A stretch of 64,000 nucleotides of DNA, taken from contig NZ_JAIVLG010000004.1 of the NCBI RefSeq assembly GCF_020524545.1, forward strand, positions 124,001 through 188,000, read 5' to 3'. The first letter of the stretch is position 1; every line of letters starts with the position of its first letter. The DNA comes from Microbacterium paraoxydans. Its GTDB lineage: Bacteria; Actinomycetota; Actinomycetes; Actinomycetales; Microbacteriaceae. Shown one piece after another: positions 47,655 to 57,851 of the stretch. Made by a program: the position numbers and the translations under genes. Below the pieces are notes generated by a model. It had not been told where the DNA came from. It saw nothing but the letters and a program-made list of their open reading frames with translations, and did no database searches.

Positions 47655-48305
47655 TCAGTCCTTGATCTGGATGCCGATGCCCGCTGCGATCACCGGAGCG
47701 AGCTGCTGCACCTGAAACGACGTGAGCGTGGCCCCGCGCAGGCTGTTGGCGTCGAGGAAGGCGAGGGCGTCGAGACCACGCAGGTCGAGGTCTTTCGCCC
47801 GCATGCCTCGGGGATCGACCTCCTCGGTCGACGTGTCGGCGAACCGCGCGCGCGTGAGCTCCGACTGCGGCATGTCGATCGTGCGGATGGTGCATCCCGA
47901 GATCTCGAGGTCGGTGACTTTGGACGCACCGAGGTTCAGGTAGTCGATACGCACATCGCGCAGGTCGAGTTCGGAGATGCGCGCCTCGCTCAGATCGAGC
48001 GTGCCGATGCGGCCCCCGCTGATCCGCACCCGCCGCACACCCGCGTCGCGCATGCGGAGCGAGGCGATCCGCGCGCCCGACATGTCGACGTCGACGACGG
48101 TCGCTCCGGTGAGATCGACCGCGTCGGCGTCGGCCCGCACGACGCACTGTTCGAGCGTCGCGTAGGCGAGATCGACGGTGCCGGTGAGTTCGATTTCCGA
48201 CCCCAGGATGTCGCCGCCGCGCGCCGGAGCGGCGGGTTCGAGGACGGCCGGGAGGTCGGGAGCGGTCACGCGGGGCGGGGCGGGTGATTCCGAGGTGCGG
48301 GCCAT
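47655..48305 (-). CDS. Pentapeptide-repeat protein
   Basis: A 216-residue protein. After a Pro/Ala-rich N-terminal 30 residues it consists of A(D/N)Lxx-like repeats: GTVDLAYATLEQCVV, AVDLTGATVVDVDMSGARIASLRM, GTLDLSEARISELDLRDVRIDYLNLG, TRARF and KDLDLRGLDALAFL. These should fold as a right-handed quadrilateral beta-helix. Some such proteins mimic DNA and protect gyrase (Qnr, MfpA), but most have unknown roles. Its size is close to those, yet gyrase binding cannot be read from sequence. The ATG is six bases from a minus-strand TACCCT, so the gene is probably leaderless. Confidence 0.85.
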   Translation of the reverse strand: MARTSESPAPPRVTAPDLPAVLEPAAPARGGDILGSEIELTGTVDLAYATLEQCVVRADADAVDLTGATVVDVDMSGARIASLRMRDAGVRRVRISGGRIGTLDLSEARISELDLRDVRIDYLNLGASKVTDLEISGCTIRTIDMPQSELTRARFADTSTEEVDPRGMRAKDLDLRGLDALAFLDANSLRGATLTSFQVQQLAPVIAAGIGIQIKD

Positions 48306-48311
48306 CCTTCG

Positions 48312-48317
48312 AGGGTA
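48312..48317 (-). promoter_or_regulatory. -10 box of the pentapeptide-repeat gene (leaderless)
   Basis: TACCCT on the minus strand, six bases before the ATG at 48305. It is divergent from the ileS leader. Confidence 0.45.
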
Positions 48318-48355
48318 GGTGCAGCCACGGACAGCTTCGGGACGCCGTTGCCGCG

Positions 48356-48361
48356 TACACT
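48356..48361 (+). promoter_or_regulatory. -10 box of ileS
   Basis: TACACT just upstream of the T-box leader, placing the transcript start near 48368. A weak TTGCCG lies only a few bases upstream, too close to serve as the -35. Confidence 0.5.
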
Positions 48362-48366
48362 GGAGG

Positions 48367-48571
48367 GACGAGCATCGATCCGGCATCACCGGGGAGCTCT
48401 CGGAAGAACGGCGCGGCCCCCGGGCGGCGCTCAGTAGAACCGAGCGGGGCAGGCCCGTCACAGCCGCAGTGAGAGTGGTCGCGTCGCAAGGCGTGGCACG
48501 CGAGGTGGTACCGCGGTCCGTGAGGGTCGTCCTCGCAGGAGCATCCACCACGACGACCACTGCGAGACACG
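48367..48571 (+). promoter_or_regulatory. T-box riboswitch controlling ileS
   Basis: The leader has a short specifier stem CCGG-CATCA-CCGG with the isoleucine codon ATC at 48385-48387. At 48502-48515 lies the near-invariant T-box GAGGTGGTACCGCG, whose TGGT (48506-48509) pairs with the ACCA end of uncharged tRNA-Ile. There is no terminator. Instead CTCGCA (48532-48537) can pair with TGCGAG (48561-48566), covering the weak ribosome binding site. A competing GGTCGTC/GACGACC pairing is also possible. This fits the translational, ultrashort-stem-I ileS T-box class of actinobacteria. Confidence 0.88.
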
Positions 48572-51500
48572 ATGACCTACCCCCGTTCCTCCTTCGGCCC
48601 CGCCGCCGATTCCGTCGCGCCCAGCCCTCGCTTCCCGCAGATCGAGGAGGAGGTGCTCGCGTTCTGGAAGTCCGACGACACCTTCCGCGCTTCGATCGAG
48701 CAGCGCGAGGGCGCACCGGAGTGGGTGTTCTACGACGGTCCGCCGTTCGCGAACGGCCTGCCGCACTACGGACACCTCCTGACCGGCTATGCCAAGGATG
48801 TGTTCCCGCGCTTCCAGACCATGACCGGCCACAAGGTCGATCGGGTCTTCGGATGGGACACCCACGGTCTGCCGGCCGAGCTCGAGGCCATGAAGCAGCT
48901 CGGCATCACCGAGAAGTCCGAGATCGAGGACATGGGCATCGACGTCTTCAACGCGAAGGCGAGGAACTCGGTGCTCGCGTACACGCGCGAGTGGCAGGAC
49001 TACGTCACGCGGCAGGCACGCTGGGTCGACTTCGATCGTGGCTACAAGACGCTCGACCTCGGGTACATGGAGAGCGTGCTCTGGGCGTTCAAGACCCTGT
49101 ACGACAAGGGCCTCGCGTACGAGGGCTACCGCGTCCTGCCGTACTGCTGGCGCGACGAGACCCCGCTCTCCGCGCACGAACTGCGCATGGACGACGACGT
49201 CTATCAGACGCGACAGGATCCGTCGGTCACGGTCACCTTCCCGCTGACCGGCGCGAAGGCCGAAGCGCTCGGGCTCACCGGGGTGCGCGCCCTCGCGTGG
49301 ACGACGACGCCGTGGACGCTGCCGACGAACCTCGCGCTCGCCGTCGGACCCGACATCGAGTACGTCGTGCTGCCGGCCGGTCCCGCCGGTGCGGCCGACG
49401 TGCATCAGGCCGCGGGGACCGAGGACGCCGCCGTGGAGTCTTCCGCGCACCGGTACCTGCTGGCCCGCGAGCTCCTCGGCGGCTATGCCAAGGATCTCGG
49501 CTACGAGAGCACGGAGGACGCGCTCTCCGCGGTGGACGCGACCGTGCGTGGCGCGCAGCTGCAGGACATCACCTACGACCGCCTCTTCGACTACTACGCC
49601 GACACCGAGACCTACGGCACCGAGAACGCCTGGCGGATCCTGGTCGACGACTACGTCACCGTGAGCGACGGCACCGGCATCGTCCACCAGGCTCCGGCCT
49701 ACGGTGAAGACGACCAGCGGGTCGCGGGCGCTGCGGGCATCCCCACGATCCTCTCGCTCGACGACGGTGGCCGGTTCCTCCCGAGCGTCACCGACGTCGC
49801 GGGTCAGCTCTGGATGGAAGCGAACACGCCGCTGGTTCGGCTGATCCGGGAGAACGGGCGTCTCATCCGGCTGCAGAGCTACGAGCACTCGTACCCGCAC
49901 TGCTGGCGCTGCCGGAACCCCCTGATCTACAAGGCCGTCTCGAGCTGGTTCATCCGGGTGACCGACATCAAGGACGATCTGCTCGCGAACAACGAGCAGA
50001 TCACCTGGGTGCCCGAGAACGTCAAGCACGGTCAGTTCGGCAAATGGCTCGAGGGCGCCCGCGACTGGTCGATCAGCCGCAACCGCTACTGGGGCTCACC
50101 GATCCCGATCTGGAAGAGCGACGACCCGGAGTACCCGCGCGTCGACGCCTACGGCTCGCTGGAGGATCTCGAGCGCGACTTCGGGACGCTGCCGCGCAAT
50201 CCCGAGGGCGAGGTCGATCTGCATCGGCCCTACATCGACGACCTGACGCGTCCGAATCCGGACGACCCCACGGGCAAGAGCACGATGCGCCGTATCGAGG
50301 ACGTCTTCGACGTGTGGTTCGACTCGGGGTCGATGCCGTACGCGCAGGTGCACTATCCGTTCGAGAACCAGGAGTGGTTCGATTCGCACTCGCCGGCGGA
50401 CTTCATCGTGGAGTACATCGGTCAGACCCGTGGCTGGTTCTACGTCATGCACGTGCTGTCGACCGCGCTGTTCGACCGCCCGGCGTTCACGGGCGTCAGC
50501 TGCCACGGCATCGTGCTCGGCAGCGACGGATACAAGATGTCGAAGTCGCTGCGCAACTACCCCGACGTGTCGGAGGTGCTCGACCGCGACGGCTCCGACG
50601 CGATGCGCTGGTTCCTGATGTCGAGCTCGGTGCTGCGCGGCGGAAACCTCGCGGTCACGGAGGAGGGCATCCGCTCGGGTGTTCGTGAGTTCCTGCTGCC
50701 GCTGTGGAACTCGTGGTACTTCTTCGCCACGTATGCGAACGCCTCCGGCACCGACGGCTACGAGGCATCCTGGCGCACGGATTCCACGGATGTTCTCGAC
50801 CGCTACATCCTCGCCCGACTCGGCGATCTGGTCCGCGAGGTCCGTGCGGATCTGGAGGGTCTCGACTCGACCACGGCGTCTGCGCGTCTGCGTGACTTCG
50901 CCGAGGTGCTGACCAACTGGTACATCCGCCGCTCCCGTGATCGCTTCTGGACCGGTGTGACCGACGACCCGAAGAGCCGTGAGGCCTTCGACACGCTCTA
51001 CACCGTGCTCGAGACGCTCACCCGTGTGGCGGCGCCGCTCGTGCCGCTCGTCAGCGAGCGCGTGTGGCAGGGTCTCACGGGTGGGCGCAGCGTGCACCTG
51101 ACCGACTGGCCCGACGACGCGCGGTTCCCGGCCGCGGACGAGATCCGCGATGCAATGGACGCGGTGCGCGAACTCTCCAGCGTCGGCAACGCCCTGCGCA
51201 AGAAGGAGAAGCTCCGTGTGCGGCTGCCGCTCGCGCGCCTCACCGTCGTGTCGCCGTTCGCAGGGACTCTCGGACAGTTCGAGGACATTCTGCGCGAGGA
51301 ACTCAACGTCAAGTCCGTCGAACTCGTGCCGCTCACGGATAGCACTGCGACCGAGTACGGCATCGACCACCGACTGAGCGTGAACGCCCGCGCAGCCGGT
51401 CCGCGCCTCGGCAAGGACGTGCAGAAGGCGATCCAGGCGGCGCGCGCGGGGGACTGGAGTGAGACCGACGGAGTCGTCACCGCAGGCGGTATCGCGCTCG

Positions 51501-51922
51501 AGCCTGCGGAGTACGAGCTCGTGCTCGAGACCAGCGGCCGTCCGGAAGGCGAGGCGCTGGCGATCGTGCCGACCGGCGGCTTCGTCCTGCTCGATACCAA
51601 CACCACGGCCGAGCTGGAGGCGGAGGGACTCGCTCGCGATGTGATCCGCGCCGTCCAGGAGACGCGCAAGAACGCCGGCTTCGATGTGAGCGACCGCATC
51701 CGCCTCGATCTCCGCTTCGCCAGCGACGAGGATGCGGATGCCGTCGCCTCCGCCTTCGAGATCGCCGATGTGGCAGGGGAGACCCTCGCGCTGGAGCACT
51801 CGCTGCATCGCGAGGACCGCCCGGTCGCGGGGGCGGAGTTCATCGCGGACATCGCGAAGGGCACGTACGCGAATCGTGCGGCGTTCACGATCGCCGTCAC
51901 CCGGATCGGAGCAGGGGCATGA
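48572..51922 (+). CDS. ileS: Isoleucyl-tRNA synthetase, long (type 2) form
   Basis: A 1116-residue class I synthetase charging tRNA-Ile, with an editing domain against valine. The HIGH motif reads HYGH in [12 protein letters not shown] and KMSKS is in [27 protein letters not shown] and [15 protein letters not shown] mark the eukaryote-like type 2 enzymes, which as a class tolerate mupirocin better than type 1. Length fits that class. The ATG lies right after the T-box sequestering helix. folC is coupled by ATGA overlap. Confidence 0.96.
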   Translation: MTYPRSSFGPAADSVAPSPRFPQIEEEVLAFWKSDDTFRASIEQREGAPEWVFYDGPPFANGLPHYGHLLTGYAKDVFPRFQTMTGHKVDRVFGWDTHGLPAELEAMKQLGITEKSEIEDMGIDVFNAKARNSVLAYTREWQDYVTRQARWVDFDRGYKTLDLGYMESVLWAFKTLYDKGLAYEGYRVLPYCWRDETPLSAHELRMDDDVYQTRQDPSVTVTFPLTGAKAEALGLTGVRALAWTTTPWTLPTNLALAVGPDIEYVVLPAGPAGAADVHQAAGTEDAAVESSAHRYLLARELLGGYAKDLGYESTEDALSAVDATVRGAQLQDITYDRLFDYYADTETYGTENAWRILVDDYVTVSDGTGIVHQAPAYGEDDQRVAGAAGIPTILSLDDGGRFLPSVTDVAGQLWMEANTPLVRLIRENGRLIRLQSYEHSYPHCWRCRNPLIYKAVSSWFIRVTDIKDDLLANNEQITWVPENVKHGQFGKWLEGARDWSISRNRYWGSPIPIWKSDDPEYPRVDAYGSLEDLERDFGTLPRNPEGEVDLHRPYIDDLTRPNPDDPTGKSTMRRIEDVFDVWFDSGSMPYAQVHYPFENQEWFDSHSPADFIVEYIGQTRGWFYVMHVLSTALFDRPAFTGVSCHGIVLGSDGYKMSKSLRNYPDVSEVLDRDGSDAMRWFLMSSSVLRGGNLAVTEEGIRSGVREFLLPLWNSWYFFATYANASGTDGYEASWRTDSTDVLDRYILARLGDLVREVRADLEGLDSTTASARLRDFAEVLTNWYIRRSRDRFWTGVTDDPKSREAFDTLYTVLETLTRVAAPLVPLVSERVWQGLTGGRSVHLTDWPDDARFPAADEIRDAMDAVRELSSVGNALRKKEKLRVRLPLARLTVVSPFAGTLGQFEDILREELNVKSVELVPLTDSTATEYGIDHRLSVNARAAGPRLGKDVQKAIQAARAGDWSETDGVVTAGGIALEPAEYELVLETSGRPEGEALAIVPTGGFVLLDTNTTAELEAEGLARDVIRAVQETRKNAGFDVSDRIRLDLRFASDEDADAVASAFEIADVAGETLALEHSLHREDRPVAGAEFIADIAKGTYANRAAFTIAVTRIGAGA

Positions 51923-53271
51923 GCGACAGGGATCGAGCGGATGCCGTCTACGAGGCACTGCTGAGCAGGGCGGGCGAGCGGTGGGTGCAACCGCGCAAGG
52001 AGCGCACGGCGCGCATCCTCGCCTTCCTCGACGACCCGCAGCGCACCTACCGCGTCGTGCACCTCACCGGCACGAACGGCAAGACCTCGACGGCACGGAT
52101 GATCGAGAGCCTCCTCCGCGCGCACGGCCTGCGGACCGGACTGTTCACCAGCCCGCACCTCGAGCGCTTCACGGAGCGGATCATGATCGACGGAGAGCCG
52201 ATCTCCGACGAGGCGGTGGCGGATGCGTGGGACGAGATCGAGCCGTTCGTCGACATCGTCGACGCCGAGTTCGAGGCCGCGGGAGACGCGCCGCTGACGT
52301 TCTTCGAGCTGCTCACGGTGCTGGCCTTCGTCGCGGTGGCGGATGCTCCGGTCGACGTGCTGGTGCTCGAGGTGGGCATGGGCGGCGAGTGGGATTCCAC
52401 GAACACGGCCGACGGCGACGTCGCGGTGTTCGCGCCGATCGACATCGACCACGCCGACCGCCTGGGCGAGACGATCGCGGAGATCGCGCAGATCAAGGCC
52501 GGCATCATCAAGGAGGGGGCCGCGGTCGTATCCGCTCAGCAGCCCCCGGAGGCCGCCGAGGTCCTGCGCCGAGTGGCGGCTGAGCGCAATGCGACCATCG
52601 CGTTCGAGGGCGAGGAGTTCGGACTCACCGAGCAGAAGCTCGCGGTGGGTGGGCAACTGCTCAGCGTCCGAGGGCTGGCGGGGGAGTACGCCGAGGAGTA
52701 TCTGCCGCTGTACGGGGCTCACCAGGGGCACAACGCCGCTCTCGCCGTCGCCGCCGTCGAATCGCTGATCGGCGGTGCGTCTCAGGCGATCGCCGCTGAC
52801 ATCATCTCCGACGGGCTCCAGGGGACGACGTCGCCCGGCCGGTTGCAGCTGCTCGGCATCGCGCCGACCGTGGTCGTCGATGCCGCTCACAACCCGCACG
52901 GCGCCAAGGCGCTCGCGCAGGCACTGGACGACAGCTTCGACTTCGACGAGTGGGGCCTGGTGCTCGGCGTGCTCGCCGACAAGGACGCCGCGGGCATCGT
53001 CGCAGAGCTGGCGCCCGGCGCCGCTCACGTGTTCGCCACCGCGCCGGATTCCGATCGCGCGAGCGACGCGGATGCGATCGCCGACCTCGTCGAGCAGGCC
53101 GGGCAGCGAGCCACCGTGCACCACTCGCTCGCCGATGCCGCCGACGCAGCGCGCGAGTGGGCCGCATCCTCCGATCGTCGCGCCGTGATCATCGCGGGCT
53201 CCGTCGTGCTGGCCGGAGAGGCGATCGCCCTGGCCGAGGAAGAGGACTGGAAATCGGGGTGGCGCGCATGA
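51919..53271 (+). CDS. folC: Dihydrofolate synthase / folylpolyglutamate synthase
   Basis: A 450-residue Mur-ligase-family enzyme that adds glutamate to dihydropteroate and extends folate polyglutamates. The P-loop is [14 protein letters not shown], the folate loop region [15 protein letters not shown] is conserved, and the C-terminal [19 protein letters not shown] is diagnostic of FolC. The start overlaps the ileS stop and the stop overlaps the DUF4233 start, so these depend on ileS T-box transcription and translational coupling. Confidence 0.95.
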   Translation: MSDRDRADAVYEALLSRAGERWVQPRKERTARILAFLDDPQRTYRVVHLTGTNGKTSTARMIESLLRAHGLRTGLFTSPHLERFTERIMIDGEPISDEAVADAWDEIEPFVDIVDAEFEAAGDAPLTFFELLTVLAFVAVADAPVDVLVLEVGMGGEWDSTNTADGDVAVFAPIDIDHADRLGETIAEIAQIKAGIIKEGAAVVSAQQPPEAAEVLRRVAAERNATIAFEGEEFGLTEQKLAVGGQLLSVRGLAGEYAEEYLPLYGAHQGHNAALAVAAVESLIGGASQAIAADIISDGLQGTTSPGRLQLLGIAPTVVVDAAHNPHGAKALAQALDDSFDFDEWGLVLGVLADKDAAGIVAELAPGAAHVFATAPDSDRASDADAIADLVEQAGQRATVHHSLADAADAAREWAASSDRRAVIIAGSVVLAGEAIALAEEEDWKSGWRA

Positions 53272-53681
53272 CCGCGAACGCACCGGCCCCACGCTCACCT
53301 CGGCCGCCGCGCACCCTGGTGCAGAAGCTCGCGCCCGTCGTGCTGGGTTTCGAGGCGATCGTGGTGTTCCTGGTCGGGCTCACGATCTTCGGGCTGCGGC
53401 AGCTTCCCGAGGGCATCGAACAGTGGTGGGGGATCGTCGGCGGTGCGGTCCTCGCGCTCGCGTGCATCATCATCGCCGGCATGATCACGAAGCCGTGGGC
53501 GCTCACCGCCGGGTGGGTCGTGCAGGCTCTCGTCGCCCTGTCGGCGTTCTTCGTGCCGGCGGTTCTTCTGGTCGTCCTGATTTTCGGCGGCATGTGGGCG
53601 TATGCGACCATCGGAGGGGCTCGATTGGACGCACGACGTCCCGCCGCGCCCACGACCGAGACTCAGACAGAGAGTGAATGA
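53268..53681 (+). CDS. DUF4233 membrane protein
   Basis: A 137-residue protein with four hydrophobic segments (about 23-43, 52-72, 76-92, 96-116) between a Pro-rich N-terminus and a polar C-terminus. It belongs to the DUF4233 family, found almost always between folC and ndk in actinobacteria; function unknown. The ATG overlaps the folC stop. The conserved segment is LGFEAIVVFLVGLTIFGL (short). A structural or transport role in the membrane cannot be judged. Confidence 0.85.
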   Translation: MTANAPAPRSPRPPRTLVQKLAPVVLGFEAIVVFLVGLTIFGLRQLPEGIEQWWGIVGGAVLALACIIIAGMITKPWALTAGWVVQALVALSAFFVPAVLLVVLIFGGMWAYATIGGARLDARRPAAPTTETQTESE

Positions 53682-53682
53682 C

Positions 53683-54099
53683 ATGGCCACCGAAGAAACC
53701 CTCGTCCTCGTCAAGCCCGACGGCGTCGCCCGCGGCCTCACCGGCGCGATCCTCGCCCGCATCGAGGCGAAGGGATACGCCCTCGTCGACATCCGCCTGG
53801 TGGAGCCCGACCGCGACCTTCTCGCCGAACACTACGCGGAGCACGAGGGCAAGCCGTTCTACGAGCCGTTGCTCGAGTTCATGCTCTCCGGTCCGTCTGT
53901 CGCGATCCGGCTCGCGGGCAATCGGGTGATCGAAGGATTCCGCTCGCTCGCGGGGACCACCGACCCCACGACCGCAGCGCCCGGCACGATCCGCGGAGAC
54001 TTCGGCCGCGACTGGGGTCTCCCCGTGCAGCAGAATCTCGTGCATGGTTCGGACAGCCCCGAGTCGGCTGCACGCGAGCTCGGCATCTGGTTCGACTGA
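53683..54099 (+). CDS. ndk: Nucleoside diphosphate kinase
   Basis: A 138-residue enzyme balancing nucleoside triphosphates through a phosphohistidine. The active-site histidine is in QNLVHGSDSPESA, and the TLVLVKPDGVARGL start and GTIRGDFG loop are conserved. The ATG lies one base after the DUF4233 stop codon. A strong hairpin follows, shared with the convergent VKOR gene. Confidence 0.96.
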   Translation: MATEETLVLVKPDGVARGLTGAILARIEAKGYALVDIRLVEPDRDLLAEHYAEHEGKPFYEPLLEFMLSGPSVAIRLAGNRVIEGFRSLAGTTDPTTAAPGTIRGDFGRDWGLPVQQNLVHGSDSPESAARELGIWFD

Positions 54100-54122
54100 G
54101 GCTCCGTCCGCACGCAAGCAAG

Positions 54123-54153
54123 AGCCCGCCCGCCGAGTCTCGGCGGGCGGGCT
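54123..54153. terminator. Bidirectional terminator between ndk and the VKOR gene
   Basis: AGCCCGCCCGCCGA (54123-54136) and TCGGCGGGCGGGCT (54140-54153) form a 14-bp perfect stem with a 3-base loop, flanked by TTTG on one side. Confidence 0.85.
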
Positions 54154-54174
54154 TTGTCGTGCGACGGGTGAGGA

Positions 54175-54786
54175 TCAGAAGAGGATCCGGCTCATCTCGC
54201 CCAGGAAGTCGAGCCCCTGGAGCTGCGCAAGCATGATGATCAGCGCGTAGGCGACGATCGTGGCCAGCGGAACCCACGGCATGAGCTTCTCTGCACGGGA
54301 CTTGACCTTCTCGCTCCGGGTGAACGTGCCGTTGCGGGTCAGGTGGACCATCGTCGCGAAGAACGTGGGGATCGTGACCGCCCACGTGACCATGCACCAC
54401 GGGCACAGGACGAAGAGGTCGTACAGGCTCTGGCCGATGAGCCAGCACACGAGGCCGAAGGCGAACGTGATGCCGAGGCCGAAAAGAGCCCAGAACCAGC
54501 GGGGGAAGCGCGCACCGGCGAGGATCGCGACGCCCACCACCAGGGGGGCCATCCAGCCGGTGAGCCCCATGATCGGGTTGGGGAAGCCGAAGACCGATCC
54601 CTGCCACGACTCCAGGTTCGTGCTGCACTGGATGAAGGGGCTCAGATCGCAGGAGAGTGCTTCCGACGGGTTCTCCAGCAGCGCGAACTTCTCGACGGTC
54701 AACTCGAAAGCGGCGAACCACCCGATCACGCTCGCGATGATCAACCACACGGCATAGAACACGGGGCGGGTGCGCTGCTCGCTCAT
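54175..54786 (-). CDS. Vitamin K epoxide reductase (VKOR) family protein
   Basis: A 203-residue membrane protein with about five helices. The redox cysteines are C46 and C54 (SCDLSPFIQCS) in the first loop and C128/C131 in CPWC, as in bacterial VKOR homologues. These reoxidise a DsbA-like partner and pass electrons to quinone, supporting disulfide formation outside the cell. No thioredoxin domain is fused, so a separate DsbA must be elsewhere. A minus-strand GATAAT lies seven bases before the ATG, suggesting a leaderless or nearly leaderless message. Confidence 0.92.
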   Translation of the reverse strand: MSEQRTRPVFYAVWLIIASVIGWFAAFELTVEKFALLENPSEALSCDLSPFIQCSTNLESWQGSVFGFPNPIMGLTGWMAPLVVGVAILAGARFPRWFWALFGLGITFAFGLVCWLIGQSLYDLFVLCPWCMVTWAVTIPTFFATMVHLTRNGTFTRSEKVKSRAEKLMPWVPLATIVAYALIIMLAQLQGLDFLGEMSRILF

Positions 54787-54885
54787 ACCGGCGATTATCT
54801 CAGCGACGGCTATGGATGGGGCGAGAACAGGCCGGAGAAAACGCGCTGGTCACGACCGGATGCCGTGAACGGGGCGACTTGGTGC

Positions 54886-54891
54886 GATAAT
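54886..54891 (+). promoter_or_regulatory. -10 box of the RNase E/G gene
   Basis: GATAAT would start a leader of about 150-170 bases before the coding region. The gap 54787-55069 holds this, the divergent VKOR promoter and no evident gene. A long leader is in keeping with autoregulation of RNase E messages elsewhere, but no specific element was recognised. Confidence 0.45.
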
Positions 54892-55069
54892 GGCCTGTGA
54901 CGCGATGAACGGCCCTGCCGCGACACGCGTCGACGCAGACTTCGGGGCCCCATGCCCCACGCGATCAGAGCCATGAGCCGGTCGCACACCGAGTGAGTTC
55001 GCGGAACCTGCGGGTACCGCATGAGATTTCACGGAGCACCCAGTGATCCGTGCAGGGAGCAAGCCAGAG

Positions 55070-57547
55070 ATGGCCGATGAGAACAATGACAACAACGCAC
55101 CTACCCTCGATCTCCCGGCTCACGCCGCGGATGCGCTGACGGAGCCTGCTGCTCCCGAGGCCGACGAGCGCACCGCGTCTTCGAGCGACGACGCAGCGGC
55201 GACCGAGGCCACCGCAGACGCGGCAGAGACCGCCGCGGTGGACCACGACGTGGCACGCGACGGGAGCGAGTCCGAGAGCACTGACTCCGGGAAGTCCTCC
55301 GATGCTGCCGAGAGCGCCGTGGCCGAGGCCGCCGCCGATGAGCAGGTTTCGAAGACGGAGTCTGCGGAGGAGAAGCCCTCGACGGGCGAAACCTCGGTCG
55401 AGGAAGCGCCCGCTGCTGCGCCGGAGGCTGCTGCTCCCGAGGCTCCGGCTCCGGTGACCGCCGTGTCGCTGGGCCTGCTTCCCGAGGTGTTCGTCTCGCA
55501 GGTTTCCACCCAGTTGCACTTCTACGCCCCGGAGATCGTGCCGCTGCCGGCGCGTCCGGGCCGCGATCGCGGCGCCGATCGTGATCAGTCGCAGGACGAT
55601 TCCGCACCGCGAGGTCGCGGACGTCGCCGTCGCGGCGGCTCCGACGGGGATGACCAGCGCGAAGAGCCGCGCCAGCGTCAGCGCGTCGTCGAGTACATCA
55701 CCGAGCCGAAGGCGATCAAGGGTTCGACCCGCCTCGAGGCGAAGAAGCAGCGTCGTCGTGACGGGCGCGATGCCGGTCGTCGTCGTCCGGTCGTGACCGA
55801 GGCCGAGTTCCTCGCACGCCGTGAGTCCGTCGACCGCAAGATGGTCGTGCGTTCCAAGAACGGTCGCACGCAGATCGGTGTGCTCGAAGACGGCGTCCTC
55901 GTCGAGCACTACGTCGCCCGCAATCAGGATGCGTCGCTGATCGGCAACGTGTACCTGGGCCGTGTGCAGAACGTGCTCCCGAGCATGGAGGCCGCGTTCG
56001 TCGACATCGGGCGCGGTCGCAACGCCGTGCTGTACTCCGGTGAGGTCGACTGGGACGGCGTCGAGACGGGCAATCAGCCGCGGCGCATCGAACTCGCACT
56101 GAAGCCGGGTGACCGCGTGCTCGTGCAGGTCACGAAGGATCCGGTCGGCCACAAGGGCGCCCGCCTGACGAGCCAGATCTCCCTGCCCGGCCGCTACCTC
56201 GTGTACGTCCCCGGTGGTTCGATGAACGGCATCAGCCGGAAGCTCCCCGACAACGAGCGCGCGCGCCTCAAGCGCATCCTCAAGGAGGTCCTCCCCGAGT
56301 CCTCGGGCGTTATCGTCCGCACCGCGGCGGAAGGAGCGACCGAAGAGCAGCTCACCCGCGACGTGCAGCGTCTCACCTCGCAGTGGGAGCACATCCAGAA
56401 GCAGGTCGAGAGCCAGCAGGCGCCTGCGCTCCTGCACGCGGAGCCGGACCTGCTCGTCAAGATCGTGCGCGACGTCTTCAACGAGGACTTCACGAAGATG
56501 CTGATCCAGGGCGAGGACGCGCAGCAGACGATCCGCGCCTACCTCGAGAGCGTTGCCCCCGACCTGCTCGAGCGCGTCGAGGCGTACGAGGACGAGACGG
56601 ATCCGTTCGACGCCTTCCGCATCACGGAGCAGATCGAGAAGGCCCTCGACCGCAAGGTCTGGCTGCCCTCGGGGGGGTCGCTCGTGATCGACCGCACCGA
56701 GGCGATGACCGTCGTCGACGTCAACACCGGCAAGTTCGTCGGTTCGGGCGGAAACCTCGAGGAGACGGTCACGAAGAACAACCTCGAGGCTGCGGAGGAG
56801 ATCGTCCGCCAGCTGCGTCTGCGCGACATCGGCGGCATCATCGTCGTCGACTTCATCGACATGGTGTTGGAGTCCAACCGCGACCTCGTGCTCCGTCGTC
56901 TGATCGAGTGCCTCAGCCGGGATCGCACCAAGCACCAGGTCGCCGAGGTCACCTCGCTCGGCCTCGTGCAGATGACGCGCAAGAAGCTCGGCCTCGGCCT
57001 GCTGGAGACCTTCAGCGAAGCCTGCGAGGTCTGTGCCGGTCGCGGTGTCATCGTGCACCACGACCCCGTCGTGAAGCACCGCTCCGGCAGTAACGGCTCC
57101 GGCGGCAACGGCAACGGCCAGGGCGGTCGTCGCCAGCGCGGCGGCAACGGCGGGAACGGTCAGAGCCAGAGTGCTCCGGCAACGCCGCACGTCACCCACA
57201 GCATCACCGAAGGCGCGAAATCCGCGCTGGCTCAGATCGCGGCGTCGACGATCGCTCCGACGACGGACGGGGTCGCGGAGACACCGGCGGCGGTCGTGCC
57301 GGACGAGGCGCCTGCGGCAACGGAGCGCCCCAAGAAGGCCCGAAAGAAGCGCGGCGGGGACCGCAAGGGGCCCAAGAGCCCGGCGGAAGAGCTTCTCGAC
57401 TCGGTTCTCGACGCGCTTCCCGAGCCGAAGGCACCGGGTCAGGGTCGAGGACGCCGTCGAGTGAGCACGGCAGCGCTGACCGGCACCCCGGTGTCGGTGA
57501 ACTCGGAGCCGTCAGCGCCGATCGCGGGCGCGGACTCGGAGTCCTGA
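55070..57547 (+). CDS. rne: Ribonuclease E/G
   Basis: An 825-residue endoribonuclease for mRNA decay and RNA processing. The first 200 residues are a disordered acidic region (Ala/Glu/Asp/Ser) followed by an Arg-rich patch. The catalytic core follows: S1 domain (NVYLGRVQNVLPSMEAAFVDIG), the DVNTGKFVG and VVDFIDMV segments with the metal-binding Asp residues, and the zinc link C652-x-x-C655 in CEVCAGRG that joins protomers. A Gly/Asn-rich linker and a basic C-terminal tail complete it. An in-frame GTG at 55043 with a better-spaced GGAG could be the true start and would add nine residues. The 3' end overlaps the antisense DUF4031 gene by 36 bases. Confidence 0.93.
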   Translation: MADENNDNNAPTLDLPAHAADALTEPAAPEADERTASSSDDAAATEATADAAETAAVDHDVARDGSESESTDSGKSSDAAESAVAEAAADEQVSKTESAEEKPSTGETSVEEAPAAAPEAAAPEAPAPVTAVSLGLLPEVFVSQVSTQLHFYAPEIVPLPARPGRDRGADRDQSQDDSAPRGRGRRRRGGSDGDDQREEPRQRQRVVEYITEPKAIKGSTRLEAKKQRRRDGRDAGRRRPVVTEAEFLARRESVDRKMVVRSKNGRTQIGVLEDGVLVEHYVARNQDASLIGNVYLGRVQNVLPSMEAAFVDIGRGRNAVLYSGEVDWDGVETGNQPRRIELALKPGDRVLVQVTKDPVGHKGARLTSQISLPGRYLVYVPGGSMNGISRKLPDNERARLKRILKEVLPESSGVIVRTAAEGATEEQLTRDVQRLTSQWEHIQKQVESQQAPALLHAEPDLLVKIVRDVFNEDFTKMLIQGEDAQQTIRAYLESVAPDLLERVEAYEDETDPFDAFRITEQIEKALDRKVWLPSGGSLVIDRTEAMTVVDVNTGKFVGSGGNLEETVTKNNLEAAEEIVRQLRLRDIGGIIVVDFIDMVLESNRDLVLRRLIECLSRDRTKHQVAEVTSLGLVQMTRKKLGLGLLETFSEACEVCAGRGVIVHHDPVVKHRSGSNGSGGNGNGQGGRRQRGGNGGNGQSQSAPATPHVTHSITEGAKSALAQIAASTIAPTTDGVAETPAAVVPDEAPAATERPKKARKKRGGDRKGPKSPAEELLDSVLDALPEPKAPGQGRGRRRVSTAALTGTPVSVNSEPSAPIAGADSES

Positions 57548-57778
57548 CGCGATCAGTCGGCGAACCAGCTCTTTGCCCTGCACGTGCTCGGCGCCGGCGG
57601 CGACGAGCCGAGGGATCATCTCCTCCGGCACGTCGTAGTGATCGAGGTCGAAGGCGCGCGCCGGAACGTCGTGCGCTCGGGCGAAGTCGTGCAGCTCATC
57701 GAGGCTCTCGTCGCTCACCAGATGCGCCCACAGGCGTCCGTGAGCGGGCCAGAGGGGGGCGTCGACGAGCACGGTCAC
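57512..57778 (-). CDS. DUF4031 protein
   Basis: An 88-residue soluble protein that matches DUF4031: MTVLVDAPLWPAHGRLWAHL, SLDELHDFARAHDVPARAFDLDHYDVP and a basic C-terminus (short: RLWAHLVSDESLDELH, FDLDHYDVP). Function unknown. It starts at a GTG six bases from a minus-strand TAGGCT and is probably leaderless. Its end overlaps the 3' end of the RNase E/G gene on the opposite strand. Confidence 0.85.
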   Translation of the reverse strand: MTVLVDAPLWPAHGRLWAHLVSDESLDELHDFARAHDVPARAFDLDHYDVPEEMIPRLVAAGAEHVQGKELVRRLIASGLRVRARDRR

Positions 57779-57784
57779 CTGGTC

Positions 57785-57790
57785 AGCCTA
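57785..57790 (-). promoter_or_regulatory. -10 box of the DUF4031 gene (leaderless)
   Basis: TAGGCT on the minus strand, six bases before the GTG at 57778. Confidence 0.5.
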
Positions 57791-57851
57791 CGACCGTGCG
57801 GCCGGGGCGGGACGCCGAGCGTGCGCAGGAGCCGCCCGAGTCGGCGTGGCT

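Noticed and set aside
54965..57199. Long minus-strand open frame (744 codons) opposite RNase E/G
   Set aside because: Antisense of a confidently identified gene with no recognisable motif of its own.
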